DNA from: Flavobacteriales bacterium UBA6051
GTDB taxonomy: Bacteria; Bacteroidota; Bacteroidia; Flavobacteriales_D; Crocinitomicaceae
DNA: 64,000 bases
Direction of reading: 5' to 3'
Assembly (NCBI GenBank): GCA_002427735.1
Contig: DIYP01000007.1
Coordinates: forward strand, 651,397 to 715,396
The translations under genes were made by a program, and so were the position numbers. Positions within the stretch are counted from its first letter, which is position 1. The number at the start of each line of letters is the position of its first letter. Positions 1-8,505 of this stretch are shown here, one piece after another. The notes under the pieces are model-generated. The model saw nothing but the letters and a program-made list of their open reading frames with translations, was not told the origin of the DNA and searched no databases.

Positions 1-288
1 GTCCTAAATGCATTCCATGAAAACGCTTCGGTAAAAACTAGTTGTAGACTGGAGCGGATTTATGTTCTGGCAGATTACATACCACTAAAGCTGGGTCAGC
101 AACTGCTTGATTACATGGAAGAAGAAGCAAAGAAACTAGCGCTTGAAGAAATGTGGCTTTCGGTATACGTCAAAAACAAAAGAGCCATCCGTTTTTATGA
201 GAAGAATAATTTCCACATCGTAGGAGAACTCATGTTTTCAGTAAACGGAAAAGATTATGACAATCATGTTCTTTCAAAAAAATTGTAA
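1..288 (+). CDS. GNAT-family N-acetyltransferase, 3' part only
   Basis: The frame is open from base 1 to the TAA at 286-288, giving 95 visible residues, so the start lies outside the window. What remains is the C-terminal half of a GCN5-related acetyltransferase: a beta strand (ERIYVLADY), a loop and helix that normally hold the acetyl-CoA pyrophosphate (LKLGQQLLDYMEEEAKKL), then SVYVKNKRAIRFYEKNNF, the typical motif B with the N/R-A-x-x-F-Y-x-K-x-G/N-F pattern. The acceptor substrate cannot be told. The stop is one base before the ATG of the next gene, so the two are probably co-transcribed. Confidence 0.85.
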   Translation, partial: VLNAFHENASVKTSCRLERIYVLADYIPLKLGQQLLDYMEEEAKKLALEEMWLSVYVKNKRAIRFYEKNNFHIVGELMFSVNGKDYDNHVLSKKL

Positions 289-289
289 A

Positions 290-742
290 ATGAAACTAAG
301 TAACGAAATAAAAGAAGCAATAGAGAAAAGCGTATTGTGTTGGCTGGCAACAGCGTCAAAAGAGGGCATCCCAAATGTTTCACCAAAAGAAATATTCGCT
401 CATTACGATTCCAACAAAATCATTGTCGCAAACATCGCTTCACCGGGGACTATCCAAAATATTTTGTCGAATAAAAATGTAGCCATAAGCTTCATCGATA
501 TTCTTGTCCAAAAAGGTTTTCAGCTCAAAGGAACAGCCCGCATTATAGAAAAAAACCACGCCGACTTTCAGGATAGAGAAAAGCCTTTGATTGCCATGAC
601 ACAAGGAAAATTTCCATTCAACTCTATTACGGAAATTTCCGTAGAACAAGTAAAACCGATTATTGCTCCAAAGTACCTTCTATATCCGGAAACTACTGAG
701 CAAGAGCAAATCGACAGTGCCAAAAAGATGTATAATCTTTAA
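290..742 (+). CDS. Pyridoxamine 5'-phosphate oxidase-like FMN split-barrel protein
   Basis: 150 residues starting at the ATG at 290. An in-frame ATG at 257 exists but would overlap the end of the acetyltransferase and add an unrelated 11-residue leader. The sequence has the split-barrel pattern: an N-terminal helix, a strand with LCWLATASKEGIPNVSPK (flavin/phosphate side), IIVANIASPGTIQNI, and VAISFIDILVQKGFQLKG leading to a GTARII strand. Proteins of this family bind FMN or F420 and act as small oxidoreductases, but many members have no known substrate. No PdxH-specific catalytic signature was seen, so a true vitamin B6 role is unlikely. It converges with the glycosidase gene, 19 bases away. 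Confidence 0.8.
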   Translation: MKLSNEIKEAIEKSVLCWLATASKEGIPNVSPKEIFAHYDSNKIIVANIASPGTIQNILSNKNVAISFIDILVQKGFQLKGTARIIEKNHADFQDREKPLIAMTQGKFPFNSITEISVEQVKPIIAPKYLLYPETTEQEQIDSAKKMYNL

Positions 743-761
743 GATCTTTCTTCAAAACTCT

Positions 762-3092
762 CTACTTAGCAGCTTCTGAAAAGAACGGTAGTAGCACTTC
801 ACGTGCTGAAAATGACTTAGAAGGATCATTGGCTGGAGCAATATCTTGTTCATCAGAACTGTAAACTTTAAAATAAAGCATAGATCCATCTATAGACTCC
901 TTTAAATCCGGGTAGTCGATGCGAAGATTTCCAAACAGATCAGATCTTTTCGTTTTGATATCCATTTCTTTTCCCGAAAGTGGATTATACCAGCGAACAT
1001 TATATTTCTTGGCAGAGCCCATATTGGGGATTTTCAGCGCATTCCCAAAACCTGAATTGGCATTAACCGGAATTGCTTTTTCATATACATCATTGAAACC
1101 ACTGAGACTCCCTTCACTTAAATAACAATCGCCTTTTCCGTCACCCTTGGTGTAAAAATTGACAGTTCTATTATGTACCACTCCTATGGCTGCACGGTAA
1201 TCACTCGATCCAGTACTTTTAACATAGAGCATATCCGCCTTCTTATCTCTTCGCTCCTCTACTCCAAAGGACCAATCCTCATGTAGCGGAACTCCATCGA
1301 AAAAAGCCTCCACAAATTTAAAGACCTTCCATACGGCATCTCTTTCAGCAAGCTGACGAGCATTCATCCCAATATCCACATTGTTCAATCTCCACATAAG
1401 TGCCGTACTTGCAGAACCGGTAAAAGGTGTAAGCACAAGACTCTTAAGCCATGTCAATCCGCTATCGCAATGTGCCAAACCATATTCAGAATAAATAAGT
1501 GGTTTGTCGAATGCATATTCATTGCCTAAATAATCTGATTCGGCAGGCGGATTATATCTAAAATTAAATGCTGCATCACGCGCGTATTTTTCAGGAGAAA
1601 GTCCGTAGTGATTGAAGGTCCATACGTCAACATCGGGTGAGTAATATGAACGATCACCTGCTACAACTTGACAACCAGCAGTTTTATAATCGTTGTCCGG
1701 CATATTCGGTGTACCCGTATAACTTAACGCCAACATATGATTGACTTCATCCAGATCATGCTTAATGTAACCGCAGATATCATTTTGAAAATCATTTACC
1801 AACGCTGGATAATCTGGATCATCGAGATATGGATAATAGGATTTTTCATGATTCATTACAACGCACCCACCAATGCTCGGGTCAAATTCCAAATATGCGG
1901 CATGCCCTACATTGTTCATTTCGCTAATCAATTCAAACAAATTAATTTGTGTAGAATAGCCCCAGCGAGCTACAATATAGCGCGTTCTCATCTTGTAATA
2001 TTCGCGTCCCGTTGCACTATTCATAAACTCTTTTGGCGTCGCAAAACCGAATTGATTCTTGTAACCATTACCAACATCAGAAGGTACTTGGCACTCATCA
2101 GTATACGATGATTTATCCGCCCAATCCCAATCGCGAATCGTATTAGGACTGATCATTTCGAGCGTATTGTGCACCTGCATATTAAAATGAATCCGGAAAG
2201 GTTTTCCTGACGAAACTTCAATATCCCTTACCTTCTCCAAAATCTGATCCACCTCCCAAGCCTGATGCATGCGATCCTGGTAGTTTCCAATCACTTCATA
2301 TTCAAGGCCAATACTCAACGGATATAGCAGCATTCTGAAATAGTTGGCACCGGCGTCAGCTATATCATCAATCCACTTATGATAATCACGATATCGATCT
2401 GGAGGTAGCATGTTCGCCTGATAATTATCCATCTGCTTGCCTGGCCATGGCAGATTTTGTCCAACGGGAAAATAAGGTTCATTACCAATAGCAAAGTATC
2501 TCTTATTATCAGCTACACGAGTGAAGTCCAGGAACTCTGAGGGACGAACGTCAAATTGAAATGGGTCAAATTGAATTACCTCTCCCCCTTTGATTTTAAA
2601 AGAAAGATTACAGCGCCATTTACCCTCTAGGCGCGGTGTATATCGAATACGGAAGTTGATCGGATTGTTTTGATTCTTCCAATTATAATTAGTGCGTTCA
2701 AATTCCTCATAATAAAAGCCAAAAGCACGGAGAGGTCCAACCCATTGGTCATTATTAAAAAAATAAAACTCGGCTGTAATGTCTAAATCTTTAGGATTAA
2801 ATGGATTAATAACATCCATTCCAGCAACATTTTCAAAAAAAACATTAATACGCTGTTGAAGAGACTCAGGAATCTTTGCTCCCAGTTCCAGCTTATCATT
2901 GAGAGGAACGCTGGATAAATCCAGTTGATTCATGCTATACAACTCAAAACCATCTTTTTCAGAAATCAGTAAATGAGCTGGTTTTATGGGAGATATTGAA
3001 GCGACAACAGTACTATTCAATGCCAACAAACATTGAATGAAAGTAATTGAGAAAACATTAAAAATTAACTTTTGGAATAAGGGTGTTCGCAT
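762..3092 (-). CDS. Secreted DUF5060/GH5-like glycoside hydrolase
   Basis: 776 residues with an N-terminal hydrophobic export signal (about residues 9-30). Residues about 90-185 look like the beta-sandwich DUF5060 domain found before (beta/alpha)8 glycosidases (PRLEGKWRCNLSF). From about 195 a TIM-barrel-like catalytic domain follows, beginning with YFAIGNEPYFPVGQN. LFELISEMNNV carries a candidate acid/base Glu near 391, and PLIYSEYGLAHCDSG a candidate nucleophile Glu near 536, as in clan GH-A enzymes. The last ~200 residues look like a beta-rich accessory region; no T9SS sorting domain was seen. The natural glycan is unknown. A near-consensus -7 box (TATCTTTC, one mismatch, minus strand 3104-3097) sits just upstream of the ATG. 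It stands alone, with no polysaccharide-utilisation locus around it. Confidence 0.75.
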   Translation of the reverse strand: MRTPLFQKLIFNVFSITFIQCLLALNSTVVASISPIKPAHLLISEKDGFELYSMNQLDLSSVPLNDKLELGAKIPESLQQRINVFFENVAGMDVINPFNPKDLDITAEFYFFNNDQWVGPLRAFGFYYEEFERTNYNWKNQNNPINFRIRYTPRLEGKWRCNLSFKIKGGEVIQFDPFQFDVRPSEFLDFTRVADNKRYFAIGNEPYFPVGQNLPWPGKQMDNYQANMLPPDRYRDYHKWIDDIADAGANYFRMLLYPLSIGLEYEVIGNYQDRMHQAWEVDQILEKVRDIEVSSGKPFRIHFNMQVHNTLEMISPNTIRDWDWADKSSYTDECQVPSDVGNGYKNQFGFATPKEFMNSATGREYYKMRTRYIVARWGYSTQINLFELISEMNNVGHAAYLEFDPSIGGCVVMNHEKSYYPYLDDPDYPALVNDFQNDICGYIKHDLDEVNHMLALSYTGTPNMPDNDYKTAGCQVVAGDRSYYSPDVDVWTFNHYGLSPEKYARDAAFNFRYNPPAESDYLGNEYAFDKPLIYSEYGLAHCDSGLTWLKSLVLTPFTGSASTALMWRLNNVDIGMNARQLAERDAVWKVFKFVEAFFDGVPLHEDWSFGVEERRDKKADMLYVKSTGSSDYRAAIGVVHNRTVNFYTKGDGKGDCYLSEGSLSGFNDVYEKAIPVNANSGFGNALKIPNMGSAKKYNVRWYNPLSGKEMDIKTKRSDLFGNLRIDYPDLKESIDGSMLYFKVYSSDEQDIAPANDPSKSFSAREVLLPFFSEAAK

Positions 3093-3187
3093 ACCCGAAA
3101 GATAAAACTAATCCCTAAAAGTCCTGCTTATTGATAAGCAATTTTAGCCTTTAATATAGAAGTATTGATTATCTACATTTCAAGAAA

Positions 3188-3799
3188 TCAATCTTCTTCG
3201 ACTTCAACAGATCTGGATGGATAAAGAATAATCACCTGCACACCAATAGCGATGATAATCAAAAAGTACATCTCGATTTGTGAAAATAAATTCGAAGAGT
3301 CTAATGCATCTCTACTCGACAATTTTTGTCTTTTACCTTCTTCCATTTGAATTTCTGCAAGCGCGGCTATATCGCTCTTAACAGCACCTAATTTGGCACG
3401 AAGCTCTGTTTTATCCACTGCAAATATGAGCGAATCCACAGCTTCCATTTTAAATAAGTCAGACATATTATCACTTAAATCAGTAATGATTCTTTCAGAG
3501 TTCACATCAACTCCTTCATGCATGCACTGGTCAACTAACTCTTTGATTCGGGCGTTAGCCGACTCCGCCTTGTTTCGAAAGTAATTGGTATCACCGAGGA
3601 TAACTGCTAACTCTTTCTCATGAACTCTGTTTGATAGTTCCAGAATAGCATCTTTCGTGACCAGTTGCTCCTGATAGATCTTCTCTACGGACTCCTCAAT
3701 TCGAATAAAGTTGTTTTTATCAATCAAATTGGTTGCTAGAATTAATAGAAATACAAATACTACCGCTACTCCCCACTTTATTTTGTTCACTAACGTCAT
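3188..3799 (-). CDS. Membrane protein with four-helix-bundle (MCP-like) sensor architecture
   Basis: 203 residues. A transmembrane helix near residues 7-25 (VAVVFVFLLILATNLI) is followed by about 145 mainly helical, charged residues and a second transmembrane helix near 176-194 (FLIIIAIGVQVIILY), ending in a short acidic tail. This is the layout of the periplasmic 4HB_MCP ligand domain of chemoreceptors, but the HAMP and signalling modules are missing and no kinase or cyclase follows. I infer a membrane sensor or scaffold whose partner is elsewhere. It is divergent from katG across a 305-base AT-rich spacer. Family assignment rests on overall pattern only. Confidence 0.5.
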   Translation of the reverse strand: MTLVNKIKWGVAVVFVFLLILATNLIDKNNFIRIEESVEKIYQEQLVTKDAILELSNRVHEKELAVILGDTNYFRNKAESANARIKELVDQCMHEGVDVNSERIITDLSDNMSDLFKMEAVDSLIFAVDKTELRAKLGAVKSDIAALAEIQMEEGKRQKLSSRDALDSSNLFSQIEMYFLIIIAIGVQVIILYPSRSVEVEED

Positions 3800-4104
3800 C
3801 TTCCAGTTTTATCATTAACTAATGCAAATCAAGAAATAATATCTTATATATTTTTATTTATACATATTATGCTATGCATAACGGCTGATTATAGCTACAT
3901 ACAGTTGAGTTAAACTATCCATACTGCGGATGTCTCCTGTGATGTGCCATAGTCAATATGTGTATTCACCCCGTCGAACTTTTTTATAGTAATTATAATT
4001 AAAATCTATTAAAATATAGAATTAATAGATTAAAGCTATTTACCTACTTCAATAATTTAGCTCCAGATATATGAACAAAAGCACATCACTTAAACATTTA
4101 TCCA
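3800..4104. other. 305-base AT-rich divergent intergenic region before katG
   Basis: No open frame or RNA gene was recognised here. It must hold the promoters of the sensor gene (leftward) and katG (rightward). It contains two inverted repeats described separately (3990-4001 and 4003-4031). No exact TAnnTTTG box was found near the katG start. Confidence 0.5.
3990..4031. promoter_or_regulatory. Two adjacent inverted repeats upstream of katG (possible operators)
   Basis: TAATTATAATTA at 3990-4001 is a perfect 12-base palindrome, similar in composition to Fur/PerR-type sites. Right after it, AATCTATTAA (4003-4012) and TTAATAGATT (4022-4031) form a perfect 10-base inverted repeat with a 9-base spacer. 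They lie 74-115 bases before the katG ATG. A peroxide-responsive regulator would be a natural ligand, but AT-rich DNA yields such repeats by chance and no regulator is encoded next door. Confidence 0.35.
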
Positions 4105-6411
4105 ATGAAAAAGACATTATTAACGACGTTCTTACTTGCATCTTATCTGGCAAGTGGACAAAACAATCAAACGACTATGAGTAAATGCCCTTTCCACAAT
4201 GGTAACAGTGAACAACCTCAACAAGTTCACAATGTAAATACAGAAAATGAATCAGGTACACATCAACAGCATAGAGCGAACCATGCAATGAGTAACAGTG
4301 ACTGGTGGCCAAACCAATTGGACCTCTCCGTTCTTCGTCAGCACAGTGCACAATCGAACCCACTTGGTATAGATTTTAATTATGCCGATGCTTTTAACAG
4401 TCTAGACTACTCAGCATTGAAAGAAGACATACGCTTTGTTTTAACAGATTCCAAAGATTGGTGGCCAGCGGACTTTGGACATTATGGACCTTTATTCGTC
4501 CGTATGGCATGGCATAGTGCCGGAACATACAGAACTGGAGATGGACGTGGAGGTACGCGTGCTGGTATGCAAAGATTTGCACCACAAAACAGCTGGCCGG
4601 ATAACGGCAACCTAGACAAGGCGAGACGACTTTTATGGCCAGTAAAACAGAAATATGGTCAACAAATTTCCTGGGCAGACCTTATGATTTTAGCTGGTAA
4701 TGTTGCCTTAGAAGATATGGGCTTTGAAACGCTCGGATTTGCTGGAGGGCGTGTAGATGTATGGGAACCAGATCAAAGTATTTATTGGGGAAAAGAAAAA
4801 GAGTGGCTTGAAAATGATCGTTATTCAGAAGATAACGAACTGGAGACACCACTGGCTGCGGTTCAAATGGGATTGATTTACGTGAATCCGGAAGGTCCAA
4901 ATGGTAATCCTGATCCCAAGCTCGCCGCACTTGATATTCGTGAAACCTTTGGTAGAATGGGAATGAATGATGAAGAAACCGTAGCACTTATTGCAGGTGG
5001 TCACACACTTGGGAAAACGCACGGTGCGGGAGATGCCTCATTTGTCGGAGGAGCTCCTGAATCAGCGCCAATTGAAGCGCAAGGATTTGGTTGGAAAAGT
5101 GATTATAAATCAGGAAAAGGAGCGGATGCAATTACTTCTGGCCTGGAAGTTACATGGACCACTACTCCAACTGAATGGAGTCATCAGTTCTTCTACATCC
5201 TTTTCGGGAATGAATGGGAACTGACTAAAAGTCCGGCGGGAGCGCATCAATGGGTTTCTAAAGACACTTCGGCCATTATCCCTGATGCTTATGATCCAGA
5301 AAAACGTCACAGAGCAACCATGTTAACGACTGATCTCTCATTACGTTTCGATCCTATTTATGGTGAAATATCAAAACGTTTTCTTGAAAATCCTGAGGAA
5401 TTCGATAAAGCTTTTGCGCGCGCTTGGTTCAAACTAACTCATCGCGATATGGGACCAAAATCTACCTACCTGGGGCCAGAAGCACCACAAGAAGATTTTA
5501 TATGGCAAGATCCAATACCAACAGCTGGCTACGAATTAATCGATGATGCCTCCATCTCACTATTGAAAGCTGAAATTTCTGAAAGTGGGCTTAGCACTCA
5601 GGAACTTGTTACCACTGCCTGGGCATCGGCATCAACGTATAGAGATTCTGATAGACGTGGAGGTGCAAATGGCGCAAGAATTCGACTAGAGCCACAAAAA
5701 AACTGGGAAGTCAATAACCCAGCGCAACTGGAAAAGGTTCTAGATGTCTACCGAAGTATTCAGGAGAAGTTCAATCAAAGTTCAGGCAATAGGCAAGTTT
5801 CAATCGCAGACCTAATTGTCCTTGGAGGTTCAGTAGGACTGGAAAGAGCTGCTGAAAAAGCTGGACATAGCATTACCGTACCTTTTTCACCGGGACGTGT
5901 TGATGCTACACAGACAAACACAGATGTTGAATCAATAGCACTGCTCGAACCTATGGCTGATGGTTTCCGCAATTATCAGGAAAAAAATTACCGACTTACA
6001 ACAGAAGAATTACTGGTGGACAAGGCACAGTTACTTACGCTTAGCCCCGCAGAAATGACTGTTTTACTGGGAGGAATGCGAGCAATTGGTGCAAACTACG
6101 ATAATTCGAATCTTGGTGTTTTAACAAGCACTCCTGGAGCTTTGAATAATGCATTCTTTGTGAATCTTACAAGTATGGATTACGCTTGGGTAGCGAGCAG
6201 AGACGATTCAAACGTTTTTGATGCGCATCACAGAACTACTGGTGAGAAAAAATGGAAAGCAACACGCGCAGATCTCATTTTTGGTTCCAATTCAGAACTT
6301 AGAGCCATTGCAGAGGTTTATGCGAGCGAAGATGCAGAAGAAAGATTCATTCAAGATTTCGTCTACGCATGGGTAAAAGTGATGAATCTTGATCGATTCG
6401 ACCTTGACTAA
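4105..6411 (+). CDS. katG: Catalase-peroxidase KatG with N-terminal signal peptide
   Basis: 768 residues, slightly longer than the usual 720-740 because a 24-residue leader (MKKTLLTTFLLASYLASGQ) precedes the classical KatG start (Met25, MSKCPFHNG). The bifunctional heme enzyme breaks down H2O2. The distal triad Arg133-Trp136-His137 (FVRMAWHSAGTYR), the Tyr259 and Met285 that with Trp136 form the autocatalytic Met-Tyr-Trp adduct (GLIYVNPEGP; GRMGMND), and the proximal heme ligand His300 (IAGGHTLGKTHGAG) are all present. The C-terminal duplicated heme-less domain is complete. The leader has a lysine-rich start and a hydrophobic core, so the enzyme is probably periplasmic. A terminator follows at 6437-6470. 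Confidence 0.95.
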   Translation: MKKTLLTTFLLASYLASGQNNQTTMSKCPFHNGNSEQPQQVHNVNTENESGTHQQHRANHAMSNSDWWPNQLDLSVLRQHSAQSNPLGIDFNYADAFNSLDYSALKEDIRFVLTDSKDWWPADFGHYGPLFVRMAWHSAGTYRTGDGRGGTRAGMQRFAPQNSWPDNGNLDKARRLLWPVKQKYGQQISWADLMILAGNVALEDMGFETLGFAGGRVDVWEPDQSIYWGKEKEWLENDRYSEDNELETPLAAVQMGLIYVNPEGPNGNPDPKLAALDIRETFGRMGMNDEETVALIAGGHTLGKTHGAGDASFVGGAPESAPIEAQGFGWKSDYKSGKGADAITSGLEVTWTTTPTEWSHQFFYILFGNEWELTKSPAGAHQWVSKDTSAIIPDAYDPEKRHRATMLTTDLSLRFDPIYGEISKRFLENPEEFDKAFARAWFKLTHRDMGPKSTYLGPEAPQEDFIWQDPIPTAGYELIDDASISLLKAEISESGLSTQELVTTAWASASTYRDSDRRGGANGARIRLEPQKNWEVNNPAQLEKVLDVYRSIQEKFNQSSGNRQVSIADLIVLGGSVGLERAAEKAGHSITVPFSPGRVDATQTNTDVESIALLEPMADGFRNYQEKNYRLTTEELLVDKAQLLTLSPAEMTVLLGGMRAIGANYDNSNLGVLTSTPGALNNAFFVNLTSMDYAWVASRDDSNVFDAHHRTTGEKKWKATRADLIFGSNSELRAIAEVYASEDAEERFIQDFVYAWVKVMNLDRFDLD

Positions 6412-6436
6412 TACGTGTATTAGTTGTGTGAAAGTG

Positions 6437-6470
6437 AAAGTCGGGTATTCTGCTCGACTTTTGCTTTTTT
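6437..6470 (+). terminator. Rho-independent terminator of katG
   Basis: AAAGTCGGG (6437-6445) pairs with CTCGACTTT (6453-6461), with one G-T wobble and a 7-base loop, and is followed by a T-rich run ending at 6470. It lies 26 bases after the katG stop. Confidence 0.75.
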
Positions 6471-6582
6471 GCTAATTCGGGAATGCAATAGTATGCTTCA
6501 CTGATGTCCAAATATCCTTGCTGATCCATCAGAGGAATGCTATTTTTAAAGCACCAAGTGAACCAGGACTTTCATTGGATCA

Positions 6583-7389
6583 ATGATCAAAAACAACTAC
6601 ATCGTAAAATATTGGGTGCTAGAGAATAGTTCTCCACTGCTCAAGCATTCCACTGGTACACTCATAGGTGATGGGCGTTTTGAATTGATCTTTGTTTCAG
6701 GAAATGGTTACAAGACTATTCGCGGAGACCGAGTTGAAACAATTCGACCTGGGATTTACATTGGAGGTCAAATGGATGCCCCAATGGAACTGGAAATTGA
6801 TCCCGCAACCACACTTTATGCATTAAAACTAGAACCGTGGGCCGCTCAATTGCTTTCCGGTTTTGATTTCAGAGAAGCGCTGAACAAAACAGTCGACTTG
6901 CAACATATAAACGCTACCCTTTATAAAGAATTGAATGCTTACGACCCTTCGAATCAAATGGAGCAAATTATCGAAAAACTATTGATTCATTTCGAGAACG
7001 CCAAAGCCTTTGCGAAGGATGAAAAAATCATCAATGCCTGTTGTAAAATATTAGACACAGGATATATTGATTTCAAGCAATCCAGAGATCATTATTTGCT
7101 TTCCACCAATCTTACATCTAGAAGTATCGAAAATAAGTTCAAGCACGCTCTTGGCGTTACACCGCAACAGTATGCCAATGGAATCCGGTTGAGACGCATT
7201 TCAGAGGCCATCAAACTTCAGCCAAAGTTTGAAAATTTTACAGAATTGAGCTATTCGCATGGGTTTTATGACCAAGCACATTTCAATCGTGTATTTAAGA
7301 ATTACTGGGGGTTTGCACCCAAAATGCTTCCGAATGAGGAGGTATTTATTACGGACAGTAAAGAGCGATTTCGTTATTATACAATTTAG
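6583..7389 (+). CDS. AraC-family transcriptional regulator
   Basis: 268 residues. The C-terminal ~100 residues hold the two helix-turn-helix units of AraC/XylS proteins, ending in the signature ELSYSHGFYDQAHFNRVFK and then GFAPKM. The N-terminal ~130 residues resemble the sensing half (DUF6597-like cupin: GDGRFELIFVSGNGYKTI) found in many Bacteroidota AraC proteins; the ligand is unknown. The TAG stop ends at 7389, 29 bases before the next ATG, so it probably controls or is co-expressed with the two hydrolase genes downstream. Confidence 0.85.
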   Translation: MIKNNYIVKYWVLENSSPLLKHSTGTLIGDGRFELIFVSGNGYKTIRGDRVETIRPGIYIGGQMDAPMELEIDPATTLYALKLEPWAAQLLSGFDFREALNKTVDLQHINATLYKELNAYDPSNQMEQIIEKLLIHFENAKAFAKDEKIINACCKILDTGYIDFKQSRDHYLLSTNLTSRSIENKFKHALGVTPQQYANGIRLRRISEAIKLQPKFENFTELSYSHGFYDQAHFNRVFKNYWGFAPKMLPNEEVFITDSKERFRYYTI

Positions 7390-7418
7390 TGAGTTCGATA
7401 GACTTTAGATTTGTATTC

Positions 7419-8492
7419 ATGAAAGCAAATTATTTAGGAATACTCGCTATCTCGATGCTCCTCCTTTCTGGCAAATGCCAAACAGAAAGCTTGGAAGAAG
7501 ATACTTCGGCGATCATCATCATTGAACAAACGGATGAACCTTATCGGAATGGTTATGCCCATGGTAGTCAACTAAAAATGGAAGTTTCCCTACAAATAAA
7601 TCAATGGGAAAAAGGAATTACAAGTGAGTTAAATATTACAAGAGATAGTATGCTTGCTATCATCTATGAGCACTCAGGTTTTTTGAATAGCATCAAAGCA
7701 AACACTCCCGATCTGTTACAAGAAATTTACGGTATAGCTGATGGCGCTCAATTGGATAGAGACCTGGTACTGGCCTACAACCTAGGAGAAGAAATCTATA
7801 ATTTCTGTACGGCAAACTTTGAACGCTGCTCCAATATTGCATACTCTAAAAATGGAGAGCATCACCTCGCCTACAATCAGGATTTACCTCATTTTTTGCA
7901 CGGAAATAACCAGATTATTGTCCTCCAGCATGAAGAATATGCAGTATTTACAATGCCCGGATTTATCGGACTAAGTGGAGTTGGCAGCGAAATAGCAGTA
8001 AGTTGTAATTCTCTTCCTATGCTAAGAATGAATAAAGATGGCCTGCCACTTTCATTTTTTATTCGTCAAATATTCGAGTTGAATAACCCTGATCGTGCCA
8101 AAGATTGGATTAACCATACCCCCATGGCTATTGGTCAAAATCTGATGATGCTATCGCGAAAGGGAATCATGAATGTTGAACTTTCACTCAACCAGATTCA
8201 ATGGACTGAGGAAGAATCAGATGGTTTTTATCGACATACAAACTTTCCACTTGAAAACACAGATTACAAGAATCAAGCATACACAACACCAGTTTGCAAG
8301 CGCTATGCATACTTTCAAAACATTGAAGACGATACTGAAAAAGAATCCAACTTCTTACGAAGAATCTGCACGGAAGAACCAATTACAAATGACGAGACTT
8401 TTCTCCGCTTCATTGCCAAATACTCACAAAACGAAGTTGTAATAGAACTTATTAACCCAATAAGTAATGCTAACTGGAATACTTCTTATTAA
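7419..8492 (+). CDS. C45-family NTN hydrolase (penicillin acyltransferase-like), exported
   Basis: 357 residues from the ATG at 7419. A GTG 30 bases earlier overlaps the regulator stop and is less likely. A hydrophobic leader (YLGILAISMLLLSG) indicates export; a Cys follows at residue 20, but the preceding Lys is unlike a lipobox. The rest matches the acyl-CoA:6-aminopenicillanate acyltransferase/peptidase C45 fold: YRNGYAHGSQL near the N-terminus, then ERCSNIAY with candidate autocleavage nucleophile Cys137, then HLAYNQD (substrate-side strand) and FTMPGFIGLSGVGSEIAVSCN. Such enzymes self-cleave and hydrolyse or transfer amide-linked acyl groups. The substrate here is unknown. The next gene starts 13 bases later. 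Confidence 0.75.
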   Translation: MKANYLGILAISMLLLSGKCQTESLEEDTSAIIIIEQTDEPYRNGYAHGSQLKMEVSLQINQWEKGITSELNITRDSMLAIIYEHSGFLNSIKANTPDLLQEIYGIADGAQLDRDLVLAYNLGEEIYNFCTANFERCSNIAYSKNGEHHLAYNQDLPHFLHGNNQIIVLQHEEYAVFTMPGFIGLSGVGSEIAVSCNSLPMLRMNKDGLPLSFFIRQIFELNNPDRAKDWINHTPMAIGQNLMMLSRKGIMNVELSLNQIQWTEEESDGFYRHTNFPLENTDYKNQAYTTPVCKRYAYFQNIEDDTEKESNFLRRICTEEPITNDETFLRFIAKYSQNEVVIELINPISNANWNTSY

Positions 8493-8505
8493 TCCTATTT
8501 CACAT

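Noticed and set aside
3125..3140. TGCTTA-TTGA-TAAGCA hairpin between the glycosidase and sensor genes
   Set aside because: Short stem, AT-rich, and no convincing T-run in the direction of transcription; chance occurrence is likely.
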